From Wenzhouxiangella sp. (GTDB lineage: Bacteria > Pseudomonadota > Gammaproteobacteria > Xanthomonadales > Wenzhouxiangellaceae), in NCBI GenBank assembly GCA_007694885.1, contig REEW01000189.1, forward strand, positions 1-36,186: a stretch of DNA of 36,186 bases, read 5' to 3'. The notes below the pieces were generated by a model, which searched no databases, was not told where the DNA came from, and was given only the letters and a program-made list of their open reading frames with translations. Both the position numbers and the translations under genes were made by a program. This document shows positions 25,374 through 34,829 of the stretch, in pieces (positions within the stretch are counted from its first letter, which is position 1; each line of letters starts with the position of its first letter).

Positions 25374-26449
25374 TTCAATTCCGACAGTAGTTCGGCCTGG
25401 TGGGCGTCAAGCAGGGGCTGGATCAGCGGATCGAGATCGCCGTCGAGTACGTTTTCAAGCGCATACAAGGTCAAGCCGATGCGATGGTCGGTGATTCTTC
25501 CCTGGGGGAAATTGTACGTCCGGATCCGTTCGGACCGATCGCCGCTGCCGACCTGCAGTTTGCGATCGGCGGCACGCTGGCTGCGCTGGTCCTCCTGCTC
25601 GGCTTTCAGCAGTCGGGCGCTGAGCAGGCTCATGGCCCGGGCCCGGTTTTTGTGCTGGGAACGCTCATCCTGGCACTCCACCACGATCCCGCTGGGCAGG
25701 TGGGTGATGCGAATGGCCGAGTCGGTGGTATTGACGTGCTGGCCGCCGGCGCCGGATGATCGATAGGTGTCGATGCGAAGATCTGCCGGGTTGATCTCGA
25801 CGGCGTCGACTTCCTCGACCTCGGGCAGAATGGCGACCGTGCACGCCGAGGTGTGGATGCGGCCCTGGGATTCAGTGGCCGGGACGCGCTGAACCCGGTG
25901 CGTACCGGACTCGAATTTCAGGCGCGAGTAGGCGCCGCGGCCGATCACCCGTGCGATCACCTCGCGGAAACCGCCGGCCTCGCTGTCCTGGCCGGACAGG
26001 ATTTCGACTTTCCATCCCAGGCGGTCGGCGTAGCGGGTATACATGCGCAGCAGGTCGCCGGCGAACAGGCCGGCTTCCTGGCCGCCGGTTCCGGCCCGGA
26101 TCTCGAGAAAAATGCTGCGCTCGTCGTTGGGGTCGCGGGGCAGCAACAGCATCTGCAATTTTTCGGTCAGGGACTGCTGCCGCTGCTCGATGCGCTGGAC
26201 TTCCTCGCGGGCCAGGTTGCGCAGTTCGTCGTCGCCTTCGGCGAGCATGTCTTCTGCCTCGCCCAGCTCGGTTTCGCACGCCTGGAAGGATTGCCAGACC
26301 TGCATGACCGGCTCGAGCTCGGCATATTCGCGCGAGTAGCTCCGGAACTGGCGCTGATCGGCGATCACGCCCGGGTCGGCCAGCAGCCTGGCCAGTTCCT
26401 CGAATCGCTCGCTGACCTCGCTCAGCCGATGGCGGATGCCTGAGTCCAT
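25370..26449 (-). CDS. prfA: Peptide chain release factor 1
   Basis: RF1 recognises UAA and UAG and triggers peptide release in the ribosome. It has 359 residues, the normal length. The codon-recognition PAT motif (190-192) lies in [18 protein letters not shown], and the catalytic GGQ (235-237) in [10 protein letters not shown]. The glutamine there is the usual PrmC methylation site. prmC, the common next gene, is not present; yjbQ follows instead. The start lies nine bases after the hemA stop. Confidence 0.98.
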   Translation of the reverse strand: MDSGIRHRLSEVSERFEELARLLADPGVIADQRQFRSYSREYAELEPVMQVWQSFQACETELGEAEDMLAEGDDELRNLAREEVQRIEQRQQSLTEKLQMLLLPRDPNDERSIFLEIRAGTGGQEAGLFAGDLLRMYTRYADRLGWKVEILSGQDSEAGGFREVIARVIGRGAYSRLKFESGTHRVQRVPATESQGRIHTSACTVAILPEVEEVDAVEINPADLRIDTYRSSGAGGQHVNTTDSAIRITHLPSGIVVECQDERSQHKNRARAMSLLSARLLKAEQEDQRSQRAADRKLQVGSGDRSERIRTYNFPQGRITDHRIGLTLYALENVLDGDLDPLIQPLLDAHQAELLSELK

Positions 26450-26458
26450 CGTCTCGTC

Positions 26459-27712
26459 TCAGTCTTGATCGAGGAAATAAAAGCGGGCCGCTTCCAGCAA
26501 CGCTTCGTCATCGCTTTCGGCGGCCTGGCGCAGGCGAATGCTGGGTGCATGCAGCAGCCGGTTGACCAGCCGGTGGCTCAGGCGTCGAACCACGGTTTCG
26601 GCATCGTGTCCTCCGGCCAGGTCCTTGAGGGCTCGTTCGAGCAACTGATCGCGCTCGAGCTGGGCGCGCTGGCGGAGATCCTTCAACGCTGTATTGGTCG
26701 ACTGCAGGCGCAGCCAGCGCTCAAAGCTCGTGACTTCGCTTTCGATGATTTCCATGGCCTTGTGGAGTGCGGCCATGCGCTGCTTCTGGCCGGACTCGAC
26801 GATCGCGTGCAGATCATCGATGGTGTAGAGAAACAAGTCCGACAGCTCGCTGCATTGCGGCTCGATGTTGCGCGGCACCGACAGATCCAGGGCAAACATC
26901 GGCCGGTGGCGACGCCGGGCGATGGCAGTCGAAAACATTTTCCGGGTCAGGATGGGAACCTTGCTGCCGGTGCAGGCCAGGATCAGATCGTGGTCCGGCA
27001 GCAGTTTCGGCAGATCGTCGAGGCCGTGTGCGCCGGCCTGGAGCTTGCCGGCCAGGTCATGGGCGCGGTCCAGACTGCGATTGGCGATCGAGAGGGTACT
27101 GATGCCGTTGTCGCGGTAATGGACCGCGCATTCTTCGATCATCGCGCCGGCCCCGATCATCAGCACGCGCAAATCGTCCAGCGAGCCGAAGATCTGGCGG
27201 GCCAGGCGCAAGGAGGCGAACGGCAGGGTGACCGGGTTCTTGCCGATCGGCGTTTCCGAGCGAACCCGCTTCGAGCCGGCAAATGCGTGTTGAAACATGC
27301 GATCGAGCTTGCTGTCCAAGGTCCCGATCTCGCGCGCAAGCTGCCAGGCCTGCTTGACCTGGCCGCCGATCTGCGGCTCGCCCACAACCATGGAGTCGGC
27401 ACCACAGACCACCTTCATCAGATGAAAAATGCCGGCCGACTGTTCCAGATGGTACAAATGCTCCTGAAACTGCCCCGGAGTGAGCTGGTGCCAGTCGTGC
27501 AACCAGTCGATGATCAGACGCGTGATAGGCTTTCGGCTGGATGCGTAAATCTCTGTCCGATTGCAGGTGCTGACGATGGCGCAGCCCTGAACCTCCGGCG
27601 TTGCGGCAAGGCTTTTGAGCGCTTCCGGCAGACTTTCCGCAGCAAACGCCAGCCGCTCCCGAATCGCAATCGGGGCGGTGTGATGGCTGATTCCTACGGC
27701 AGACAAGGACAT
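26459..27712 (-). CDS. hemA: Glutamyl-tRNA reductase
   Basis: The first committed step of C5 tetrapyrrole synthesis: glutamyl-tRNA is reduced by NADPH to glutamate-1-semialdehyde. The catalytic domain carries the nucleophile C50 in STCNRTE and the GISHHTAP amino end. The NADPH domain has MIGAGAMIEECA near 185-197, and a helical dimerisation domain ends the protein. It has 417 residues. It is the first gene of hemA-prfA-yjbQ. The divergent TPR gene starts only 11 bases away, so its promoter must lie within that gene. Confidence 0.97.
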   Translation of the reverse strand: MSLSAVGISHHTAPIAIRERLAFAAESLPEALKSLAATPEVQGCAIVSTCNRTEIYASSRKPITRLIIDWLHDWHQLTPGQFQEHLYHLEQSAGIFHLMKVVCGADSMVVGEPQIGGQVKQAWQLAREIGTLDSKLDRMFQHAFAGSKRVRSETPIGKNPVTLPFASLRLARQIFGSLDDLRVLMIGAGAMIEECAVHYRDNGISTLSIANRSLDRAHDLAGKLQAGAHGLDDLPKLLPDHDLILACTGSKVPILTRKMFSTAIARRRHRPMFALDLSVPRNIEPQCSELSDLFLYTIDDLHAIVESGQKQRMAALHKAMEIIESEVTSFERWLRLQSTNTALKDLRQRAQLERDQLLERALKDLAGGHDAETVVRRLSHRLVNRLLHAPSIRLRQAAESDDEALLEAARFYFLDQD

Positions 27713-27723
27713 GTTGTAACGAT

Positions 27724-29484
27724 ATGCTGGACAAACTCACCATTGTGACCTTGAGCTGGCGCCAGATCAAGCAATTCGGCGCCGGCGCGATAGTTGTCGC
27801 CCTGATCCTGACCGGGTGCGCGAGTGCGCCGGAGCGGGAGCAGACCGGGACCGGGATTGAAGCGGGCGACAGTGCATCGTACAACGACCGGGAGTGGCCA
27901 GAGAACGTTTCGCACCATCTTCGCGAAGCCGAGCGCAGCGCAGCAGTGGGTGATCAGCTCTCGGCCCTGGAACATCTGCTCGAGGCGGCCCGGGAAAGCG
28001 GGGATGCACAGATGACCCAGCAGGTGGTTGCCATGGCCTGGCGGATGGGCGAGTGGCAGGCCCTGATCGAGGCTGCAGAGATGTGGCAGGCCGTTGAGCC
28101 GGAAGCGGCCGATGCGCGTCGTCTGCGTGCGCTGGGCTTGCTCAACAGCGGTCGCGGGGACGATGCTGCCGATGCCATGGCCGCCTGGCTGAGCGCGGCC
28201 GATCCCGCGGTTCGCCCCCAGGTATGGCGCGAGCTGGTTCAGATTCTGGCTGCCGCCGACGAGGACACCGCGCTTGAAGTCATGGATCAGCTGGTACAAG
28301 ACGCTCCGGCCGAAACCGATGCTGCTCAGCTCCTGCGCGCGCGCAGCCAGCTGAAGTGGCAGCTGGACCGTCCGGAAGAGGCCCTGGAGCTGGCCCTGCA
28401 GGCGGCCGAGCAATCCCCGGTGCGCACGCACCTGGTGTGGTCTGCCCAGCTGGCGACGGCGCTGGATGACTATGAGACGGCGCTCGAACTCTACCGCCGG
28501 GCCCGGTACGAGGATTCGGCGGATGTCACGCTGGGTTTGTCCGAAGCCGAAGTGTTACGCCAGCTGGATCGAATGGAAGATGCCCTGGCGGTGCTTTCGG
28601 CCCTGGAGGACACCCCTGATGTGCTCTACAGTCGCGCCCAGTACCAGCACCTGGCCGGTCAGGAAGCGGCCGCTCGCGACAGTTGGCGGCAGCTGGCCGA
28701 CTGGGTGCCGGTTGAAGATGCCGATCACCACTCATTCCTGGTGGCGTGGCTGGCTGAAGGGATTGGCCTCAAGTCCGAGGCGGCTGACTGGTATGCCCGC
28801 GTCCGCGGAGGCCCCAACGTCGATCGGGCCCTGCTTCGCCGGGCCGTGCTGCTGGCCGACGATGGGCGCATGGACCAGGCCCGCCAGTTGCTCATTCTGG
28901 CCAGGGATACCGAACAACCCGATCTGCGCGAGCAGGCCTGGCTGATCGAGGCCGAGCTGCTGCGCGAGGCCGGGCAGTCCGACGTCGCCGTGGAACTGCT
29001 CGGACAGGCCCTGCGTGAAGCCCCGCGAAGCACCGCGCTGCTGTATACGCGGGCGATCAGCGCGATCGAGATCGATGACCTGGAGCTGGCCGAGCAGGAT
29101 TTTCGCCAGATCATCCGGATGGACGGCGACAACGCCATGGCGCTCAATGCGCTCGGCTACACCCTGACTGATCGCACCGGCCGGCACCGTGAGGCCTACC
29201 GTCTGATTCGCCGCGCCCTGGATCTGCAGCCTGAAGAGCCGGCCATTCTTGATTCCATGGGCTGGGTCTATTTCCGCCTCGGCCGACCGGAAACCGCGCT
29301 CGGTTACCTGGAGCGGGCCCTGGCCGGCGAGGACAACCCCGAGATCGCCGCCCACCTGGGCGAGGTCCTGTGGCATCTCGATCGGTCCGAGGAGGCCCAG
29401 GAGCTGCTGCAGGCGGCCTGGAAACGACATCCCGATGATCGGCACCTGGCCGATACCATGGAACGTCTGGACCTGTTGCCGTGA
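27724..29484 (+). CDS. TPR-repeat lipoprotein upstream of lolB
   Basis: A 586-residue protein with a lipoprotein signal: hydrophobic AGAIVVALILTGC with lipobox LTGC and C32 as the lipidation site. The rest is helical TPR-like repeats, from about 55 to the end. The clearest are near the C-terminus (MALNALGYTLTDRTGRHREAYRLIRRALDLQPEEP, then ILDSMGWVYFRLGRPETALGYLERAL). It resembles the tetratricopeptide proteins often encoded directly before lolB in gammaproteobacteria. It is probably anchored at the outer membrane as a scaffold; partners are unknown. It overlaps lolB by one base. Confidence 0.85.
   Translation: MLDKLTIVTLSWRQIKQFGAGAIVVALILTGCASAPEREQTGTGIEAGDSASYNDREWPENVSHHLREAERSAAVGDQLSALEHLLEAARESGDAQMTQQVVAMAWRMGEWQALIEAAEMWQAVEPEAADARRLRALGLLNSGRGDDAADAMAAWLSAADPAVRPQVWRELVQILAAADEDTALEVMDQLVQDAPAETDAAQLLRARSQLKWQLDRPEEALELALQAAEQSPVRTHLVWSAQLATALDDYETALELYRRARYEDSADVTLGLSEAEVLRQLDRMEDALAVLSALEDTPDVLYSRAQYQHLAGQEAAARDSWRQLADWVPVEDADHHSFLVAWLAEGIGLKSEAADWYARVRGGPNVDRALLRRAVLLADDGRMDQARQLLILARDTEQPDLREQAWLIEAELLREAGQSDVAVELLGQALREAPRSTALLYTRAISAIEIDDLELAEQDFRQIIRMDGDNAMALNALGYTLTDRTGRHREAYRLIRRALDLQPEEPAILDSMGWVYFRLGRPETALGYLERALAGEDNPEIAAHLGEVLWHLDRSEEAQELLQAAWKRHPDDRHLADTMERLDLLP
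27742..27770 (-). promoter_or_regulatory. Candidate hemA promoter inside the divergent TPR gene
   Basis: On the minus strand TTGATC (27770-27765) and CACAAT (27747-27742) are spaced by 17 bases, each matching sigma-70 at four of six. Transcription would start about 20-25 bases before the hemA ATG. The site lies in codons 7-16 of the opposite gene. Confidence 0.4.
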
Positions 29485-30089
29485 TGCAGAGCGGCGCAAG
29501 ATTCCTGCTGCTGGTTGCGCTGGCGATCGCCGTGGGCGCATGCGCCGTGCGCGAGCAGCGACCGGAAGGGGCCTGGCTGGAAGAGCGCGAAGCCTGGTTC
29601 GAGATGTATTCGGTCTGGGAAGTCAGCGGGCGCATCGCCGTGTCCGATGGCGAGCGCGGCGGCCAGTTGAGCTTTGACTGGTCGGCACAGGGCGAGCAGC
29701 ACGAGGTCCGTCTGCGAACGCTGGCCGGCGGCAAGCAGTGGCGCTTGCTGTTCAATCCCCACGGTGCCCTGCTCGAGGGCAGCGACGTCGGTCTCCTGCG
29801 CGGGCCTGACCCGGACTCCCTGGTCGCCGAGGCCGTCGGCTGGCCGATTCCGGTCAGCCGTCTTGCCTGGTGGCTGCGTGGCCTGGGTTCTCCGGCCGGC
29901 GATCGCGTGGTGTTTGCCGCCGACGGCACCATGGCCAACATCGCCGAACCGCCGTGGACGCTGGAGTACCAGCGTTTCACCCAGCCTGGCGAAGGGCCGT
30001 TGATGCCGGCGCGAATGCAGGCCGACAGTCCGCCCTACCAGGTGCGCCTGGTCATGCGCAATTGGCGCTGGTCGGACCCGGGCGCCTGA
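29484..30089 (+). CDS. lolB: Outer-membrane lipoprotein receptor LolB
   Basis: The last step of the Lol pathway: LolB takes lipoproteins from LolA and inserts them into the inner leaflet of the outer membrane. It has 201 residues with a lipoprotein signal ending VGAC (C20). The LolB-type beta barrel contains WEVSGRIAVSDGERGGQLSFDW and a late WPIPVSRLAWWLRGL, both typical. I chose the ATG at 29484 (TGATG with the upstream stop); a GTG one codon earlier is possible. ispE does not follow, unlike the common lolB-ispE-prs order. Confidence 0.93.
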   Translation: MQSGARFLLLVALAIAVGACAVREQRPEGAWLEEREAWFEMYSVWEVSGRIAVSDGERGGQLSFDWSAQGEQHEVRLRTLAGGKQWRLLFNPHGALLEGSDVGLLRGPDPDSLVAEAVGWPIPVSRLAWWLRGLGSPAGDRVVFAADGTMANIAEPPWTLEYQRFTQPGEGPLMPARMQADSPPYQVRLVMRNWRWSDPGA

Positions 30090-30097
30090 ATTGCCGC

Positions 30098-30103
30098 TAT
30101 AAT
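30098..30103 (+). promoter_or_regulatory. -10 box of the tRNA-Gln (and possibly prs) promoter
   Basis: A perfect TATAAT, nine bases after the lolB stop, is followed by a GC-rich discriminator (GTCGCCCC), as in stringently controlled stable-RNA promoters. A clear -35 is not visible. The tRNA starts 50 bases downstream. Confidence 0.6.
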
Positions 30104-30153
30104 GTCGCCCCACGGACCGGCGGCCCCGTCAAGGGCGCCGGGCCGGTTTCTGC

Positions 30154-30230
30154 TGGGACGTCGCCAAGTTGGTTAAGGCACGGGGTTTTGATCCCCGCAT
30201 TCGCAGGTTCGAGTCCTGCCGTCCCAGCCA
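30154..30230 (+). tRNA. tRNA-Gln (anticodon UUG)
   Basis: A complete cloverleaf. The acceptor stem is TGGGACG (30154-30160) with CGTCCCA (30220-30226), discriminator G, and the CCA end is encoded (30228-30230). The anticodon stem CGGGG/CCCCG holds loop TTTTGAT, giving anticodon UUG (codon CAA). The T arm has GGTTCGAGTCC. The U1-A72 pair and overall sequence match bacterial tRNA-Gln. A tRNA-Gln directly before prs is a familiar gammaproteobacterial arrangement. Confidence 0.96.
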
Positions 30231-30266
30231 CTTTTGCCGGGTTGTCGAAGCGAAGCGGGTGCGCAC

Positions 30267-31223
30267 TTGAACGAAACCTCTTCAGTCATGGTTTTCACGG
30301 GCAACGCGAACCCGGATCTGGCCCGGTCGATTGCCGGCTGTCTCGGTATCCCGCTGGGGCGCGCCACCGTCGGCAAGTTCAGCGATGGCGAAACCATGGT
30401 CGAGATCATGGAAAACGTGCGCGGTCGCGATGTCTACGTCATCCAGCCCACCTGCCAGCCGACCGCCGAGCACTTCATGGAGTTGCTGGTCATGGTCGAC
30501 GCACTGGCCAGGGCCTCGGCTTCGCGCGTGACCGCCGTGATTCCCTATTTCGGCTACGGCCGCCAGGACCGGCGCCCGCGTTCGTCCCGGGTGCCGATCA
30601 CGGCCAAGGTGGCGGCCCGAATGATCGGCGTGGTCGGCACCGATCGGGTCGTGACGGTGGACCTGCACGCCGACCAGATCCAGGGCTTTTTCGATATTCC
30701 CGTTGACAATGTCTATGCCTCGCCGCTGACCCTGGCCGACATCTGGAAGCATTACACTTCCGATGAGATCATCGTCGTCTCGCCGGACGTGGGCGGGGTG
30801 GTGCGGGCCCGGGCAATCGCCAAGCGCCTGGACGCCGATCTGGCGATCATCGACAAGCGGCGTCCGCGCGCCAACGAAGCCACGGTGATGAACCTGATCG
30901 GGGACGTCAACGGCAAGATCTGCGTCCTGGTCGACGACATGATCGACACCGCCGGCACGCTTTGTGCCGCCGCCGGTGCGCTCAAGGACGAAGGCGCGCG
31001 CCGAGTCGTTGCCTACTGCGTGCACCCGGTGCTTTCGGGCAAGGCGATCGACAACATCCGCAATTCCAGGCTCGATGAAATCGTGGTCACCGACACCATC
31101 CCGTTGAGCCAGGAAGCACGCGACTGCGGCCGCATTCGCCAGCTCTCGGTAGCCCAGATGCTGGCCGAAACCATCCGCCGCATGTCCGAGGGCGAGTCGG
31201 TCAGTTCGCTCTACGTCGACTGA
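30267..31223 (+). CDS. prs: Ribose-phosphate pyrophosphokinase
   Basis: Makes PRPP from ribose 5-phosphate and ATP for nucleotide, His, Trp and NAD synthesis. Conserved parts are [27 protein letters not shown] (ATP loop), [19 protein letters not shown] and the PRPP loop [12 protein letters not shown] chose the TTG at 30267 (318 residues) because it gives the same distance to FTGNAN as in Xanthomonas Prs. The alternative ATG at 30288 gives 311 residues, and neither has a strong ribosome site. The end SSLYVD is Xanthomonadales-like. The expected downstream rplY and pth are absent; a convergent gene ends 20 bases away. Confidence 0.95.
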   Translation: MNETSSVMVFTGNANPDLARSIAGCLGIPLGRATVGKFSDGETMVEIMENVRGRDVYVIQPTCQPTAEHFMELLVMVDALARASASRVTAVIPYFGYGRQDRRPRSSRVPITAKVAARMIGVVGTDRVVTVDLHADQIQGFFDIPVDNVYASPLTLADIWKHYTSDEIIVVSPDVGGVVRARAIAKRLDADLAIIDKRRPRANEATVMNLIGDVNGKICVLVDDMIDTAGTLCAAAGALKDEGARRVVAYCVHPVLSGKAIDNIRNSRLDEIVVTDTIPLSQEARDCGRIRQLSVAQMLAETIRRMSEGESVSSLYVD

Positions 31224-31243
31224 CGTTTTTCGCCCGCTCCCGC

Positions 31244-32626
31244 CTACTGGTAACCGATCTGCACGGCCACGACCAGGGCCAGCGCGGAGACCACCAGCAG
31301 CTTCAGAATCAGCGGGAAAATGAAGCGGAACCAGCGCTCGTACGGGATGCCCGCCAGTCCGATGATGCTCATCAGCACCGGGTTGGTCGGCACGATCATG
31401 TTCATCAGGCCGTCCCCGAACTGGAACGCCAGCACGGAAACCTGGCGCGAGACGCCGACCAGGTCGCCGATCGGAGCCATCAGCGGCATGGTCACGAAGG
31501 CCTGCCCGCTGCCGGACGGAATGAACAGGTTGAGCAGGCTTTGGATGCCGAGCATGCCGACCGCCGACAACTCGGCCGGCAGCTGGCCCAGCGGCGTGGC
31601 CAGGGAGTTGACGATGGTGTGCAGGACCAGGCCGTCTTCGAGCAGTAGCGCAATCGAGCGCGCGAATCCGATCAGCATGGCCGTGCCGGCCAGCTCGGCC
31701 GCACCGCGGGTGAAGGTTTCGGCGATCTTGTCCAGCTGCAGGCCCCCGAACAGGCCGGCGACCACGGCCAGCAGCAGGAAGACGGCTCCCAGTTCGACCA
31801 GGTACCAGCCGGCCAGGGCAATCCCGAGCACCAGTGCCGCCAGCGCTGCCAGCGTCGCCGTCAGGACCAGGATGCGCCGGGTCGTCAGGTCCGTCTGGTC
31901 GGCCGGCTCCGGCGGCTGGGCCGAGGGCACGTCGGCGACCAGACTGGCGGCTGGATCGGCCTGGACTCGGCGTGCATATCGCCAGACGTGGTGGAAGCCG
32001 ACGGCGAAAAACGGAATCCAGAGCAGGGCGCGGTAGCCCATGCCGGAGCCGGGCTGCAGTTCGGCGACTTCCTGTGCGATCAGCAGGGTGAAGGGGTTGA
32101 TCAGGGCCACGCCGTAGCCGATGCCGTAGCCGACCACCATGATGCCGATGGCGGTCACGGTGTCCATGCGCATGGATACGCACAGCGCGATCAGAATCGC
32201 GGCAAAGGGGATGTATTCCTCGGCCATGCCGAGCGTGGCCGAAGCGATGCCGAAGGTCAGCATCCCGGCCAGGATCAGCAGCCACGGCAGTCTGCCGAAG
32301 CGCCGTATCACCAGGTCAAGCAGGGCATCGATGGCGCCGGTCTTGCGGATGACGGCAAGCGCGCCGCCGATGATGAGTACGAAAAAGATGATGCCCTGGG
32401 CATCGGCCAGGGCCCGCGGCACCACGGTGAACAACGCCCAGGGGCTGAGCCGGGGTTGCTCGTCAAAGGCCTCGTAGGTGCCCGGAACGACCATTTCACG
32501 CCCGCTTTCGGTCATCTCGGTGGCGAACTCGCCGGCCGGCAGCAGCCAGGTCAGAACCAGTGCCACCACCATCATCCCGAACATCAGGACCAGGGTATGC
32601 GGCATGCGCAGGCGTGACCGGGTCAT
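31244..32626 (-). CDS. YfcC/DcuC-family membrane carrier
   Basis: A 460-residue inner-membrane protein with about twelve helices, in the YfcC (C4-dicarboxylate anaerobic carrier, DcuC/ArcD-like) family. Marks are MPHTLVLMFGMMVVALVLTWLLPAGEF at the start and two re-entrant-type motifs: EYIPFAAILIAL in the first half, and FIPSGSGQAFVTMPLMAP with FGDGLMNMIVPTNPVLMSIIGLAGIPY in the second. Members are annotated as basic amino acid or dicarboxylate carriers; the substrate is not known. It follows the peptidase gene by 40 bases on the same strand, so uptake of peptide breakdown products is a reasonable guess, no more. Confidence 0.8.
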   Translation of the reverse strand: MTRSRLRMPHTLVLMFGMMVVALVLTWLLPAGEFATEMTESGREMVVPGTYEAFDEQPRLSPWALFTVVPRALADAQGIIFFVLIIGGALAVIRKTGAIDALLDLVIRRFGRLPWLLILAGMLTFGIASATLGMAEEYIPFAAILIALCVSMRMDTVTAIGIMVVGYGIGYGVALINPFTLLIAQEVAELQPGSGMGYRALLWIPFFAVGFHHVWRYARRVQADPAASLVADVPSAQPPEPADQTDLTTRRILVLTATLAALAALVLGIALAGWYLVELGAVFLLLAVVAGLFGGLQLDKIAETFTRGAAELAGTAMLIGFARSIALLLEDGLVLHTIVNSLATPLGQLPAELSAVGMLGIQSLLNLFIPSGSGQAFVTMPLMAPIGDLVGVSRQVSVLAFQFGDGLMNMIVPTNPVLMSIIGLAGIPYERWFRFIFPLILKLLVVSALALVVAVQIGYQ

Positions 32627-32666
32627 CGGCGGTCCGTCGCTCGAGGTGCGCTGGGCGGACGGCGGT

Positions 32667-34640
32667 TCAGGGTCGGCCGGGTCCGATCTGGTCGTTCAGG
32701 AACTCAACCACGGCGTCGTACAGGGCGACCCGGTTGTCGACATCGAAAAAGCCGTGTCCTTCCTCTTCCTTGATCATCCAGCGATACGGCTTGTCGTGGC
32801 GATCCATGGCCGTGCGCAGGCGCTCGGCGTGGCCGACCGGGACGCGCACGTCGTTGCCGCCGTGAATGATGAAGACCTCGCCTTGCAAACGCTCGATCTG
32901 GTGGACCGGTGAGTAGGGTTTGAGGTCATCGGCATTGACCGCCACGTGGCTGTTCATGAAACGCTGGAAGGCGGTCCGCGAGCGGCGGTCGCGGCCGCGC
33001 GAGAAATCCGAACCGTCGCCCTCGCGGAACCAGACCAGGTCGTAGACGCCGACGATGCCGACCCCGCAGTGATAGAGCTCGGGCTGCTTGATCATGCCCT
33101 TGAGCGTGGCGTAACCGCCGTAGCTGCCGCCCATGATGCAGATGCGCTCCGGGTCGGCAATGCCCTGGTCGATGGCCCAGCGGGTGGCGTCGGTGATGTC
33201 TTTCTGCTTGGCCTGGCCCCACTCGCGCCAGCCCCGGCGAACGAAATCCTCGCCGCGATTGCCCGAGCCGCGGAAATTGACCTGGAGCGTGGCAAACCCG
33301 TGGTGGGCAAGAAACTGCGCTTCCGGATTGAAGCCCCAGTGATCGGTGATGCCGAACGGCCCGCCGTGCACGTTGACCACCAGCGGAACCGGCCCGTCGG
33401 CGCCATCGGGAACCGTGAGCATTGCGTGCAGTTCGAGCCCGTCGCGCGCTTCGATGCGCACCGCGCGCATGGGCACCAGGTCTTCCCTGGTCAACTCCGG
33501 CCGAACCGCGGCCAGGAACTCGGCCTGGAGGTTTTCGGTGTCGAACAGGTAGAACTGGCCCGGATTCCGGTCGCCGCGCACGAACAGCACGGCGCGTTTG
33601 CCGTCGCGTGAGAACGACGTCAGGCCGACATCGTCGTGCGGAAACGACATGGCCAGTTGCTGCAGCAGCACGGCGTCACGATGGCTCTCGGCCTTGTCGT
33701 CGAAAAACGTGTAGGTGCCCGGGCCGAAGCGGCTGAACACGCCCAGGACCTCGCCGTCGTGGCCGCGCAGGGCACCGGATACGTCCACGTCCGGATGGCG
33801 GAAAAGGAGTTCCAGCTCACTGGTCTCGAAGTCGTAGCGAAATGCGCCGGCGCGGTCGTTTTCGGCCATGTCGTGATTGGACAGAAAATAGACTTGCGCG
33901 TTGTCCGCGCTGAACCCCAGCGGGGTGATCGAGGGCCGCGGCCGTTCCGAATCCACGTTCAGTCGACGCCACTCTTCACCGTGCTTGAGAAACAGGTTGA
34001 ACTCCATGTCCTCGAAGCGCTCGGCGTCGATGAACTCCACGGCCACGCGCAGTTCGCCGTCGTTGTCGGCAATGAAGGAGGTGATGTTGCGGCTGTTGGG
34101 ACGGTCGCCCAGGTAGCGGGTAGTGCCGCGGTAAATGTTGAGCCGATGGGCGTTCGGCTCGCCCCGGTCGCCGACGTGGTAGCGGGCGATGAGGATGTGG
34201 TCGGGATCATCCGGCAAGGGGTGGAGAACCCGGTAGCTGGCCAGGTTGAGATCATCGAAGATCTGCTCCCGGCGTGAACCGTCGACGTTGGCCGCGTACA
34301 GCAGCGCCGGCCCGAGCCGGGTCGTGTCCAGGATTCCGGTGACCTCGCCGACCGACATGACCACGCGGCTGTCGCTGCCCCACCAGAAATTGAGAACGTG
34401 CTGGTTGTCGCCGAATCCGAAGTTTGCGGTCACTTCGCGTTTGTCGAGGTTGAGTACGGCCAGCCGGACCTCGCTGCCGAGCTCGAAGGTAAAGGCGACA
34501 TGCTCTCCGTCCGGAGCGATGCGCATGTTGCGAACCTGGGCGTTGTCGAAGAAGTGGCGGGTCGGAATCGTGTCGGCCAGTGCCGGGGTCAACAAAAAGC
34601 ACAGCGCCAGGACGGCGATGAAACGCATCGGCAAATTCAT
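32667..34640 (-). CDS. Secreted S9-family (prolyl oligopeptidase-type) serine peptidase
   Basis: A 657-residue protein. A signal peptide (MRFIAVLALCFLLTPALA, cut near residue 22) is followed by a beta-propeller-like domain to about 385. The alpha/beta hydrolase domain has the triad S506 (GGSYGGY), D597 (HGGNDVRVP) and H629 (EEGHGFF). VNVHGGPFG forms the oxyanion region. It should cleave short peptides in the periplasm or outside the cell; the exact preference (dipeptidyl, acylaminoacyl or oligopeptidase) cannot be told. Halophilic and Xanthomonad-related bacteria often carry many such S9 enzymes. An ATG four codons later (MRFIAV) is an alternative start. Confidence 0.9.
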   Translation of the reverse strand: MNLPMRFIAVLALCFLLTPALADTIPTRHFFDNAQVRNMRIAPDGEHVAFTFELGSEVRLAVLNLDKREVTANFGFGDNQHVLNFWWGSDSRVVMSVGEVTGILDTTRLGPALLYAANVDGSRREQIFDDLNLASYRVLHPLPDDPDHILIARYHVGDRGEPNAHRLNIYRGTTRYLGDRPNSRNITSFIADNDGELRVAVEFIDAERFEDMEFNLFLKHGEEWRRLNVDSERPRPSITPLGFSADNAQVYFLSNHDMAENDRAGAFRYDFETSELELLFRHPDVDVSGALRGHDGEVLGVFSRFGPGTYTFFDDKAESHRDAVLLQQLAMSFPHDDVGLTSFSRDGKRAVLFVRGDRNPGQFYLFDTENLQAEFLAAVRPELTREDLVPMRAVRIEARDGLELHAMLTVPDGADGPVPLVVNVHGGPFGITDHWGFNPEAQFLAHHGFATLQVNFRGSGNRGEDFVRRGWREWGQAKQKDITDATRWAIDQGIADPERICIMGGSYGGYATLKGMIKQPELYHCGVGIVGVYDLVWFREGDGSDFSRGRDRRSRTAFQRFMNSHVAVNADDLKPYSPVHQIERLQGEVFIIHGGNDVRVPVGHAERLRTAMDRHDKPYRWMIKEEEGHGFFDVDNRVALYDAVVEFLNDQIGPGRP

Positions 34641-34672
34641 GGGAGTCTCTCTCGAGTTTCGTCCAGCACCGG

Positions 34673-34678
34673 ATTATC
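34673..34678 (-). promoter_or_regulatory. Candidate extended -10 promoter of the S9 peptidase gene
   Basis: On the minus strand TGCGATAAT forms an extended -10 element (GATAAT at 34678-34673), about 33 bases before the ATG. No clear -35 is visible. Confidence 0.35.
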
Positions 34679-34733
34679 GCAGTTCGCGGCCACCTTGCCT
34701 ACCCAGGCCACCTGACCGGCGCCGGGGACGGGA

Positions 34734-34763
34734 TTCCGCTATCTGCCAAAACGATGGTAATCT
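34734..34763 (+). promoter_or_regulatory. Candidate promoter of the cyclic-nucleotide-binding-fold gene
   Basis: An extended -10 TGGTAATCT (box TAATCT at 34758-34763) has a weak -35 TTCCGC (34734-34739) 18 bases before it. It lies some 65 bases upstream of the ATG, in the 189-base divergent intergenic region, which shows nothing else. Confidence 0.35.
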
Positions 34764-34829
34764 GATCCGGGAAGGGTCGAAACGTACGCCGTGCCAGGCC
34801 AATGGCCCCGGCATTTGCAAGGAGAAGAC

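Noticed and set aside
30282-32285. 667-codon minus-strand frame spanning prs and the YfcC-type gene
   Set aside because: It crosses two well-supported genes on different strands in a shadow frame; the residues are His/Arg/Gly-rich and patternless.
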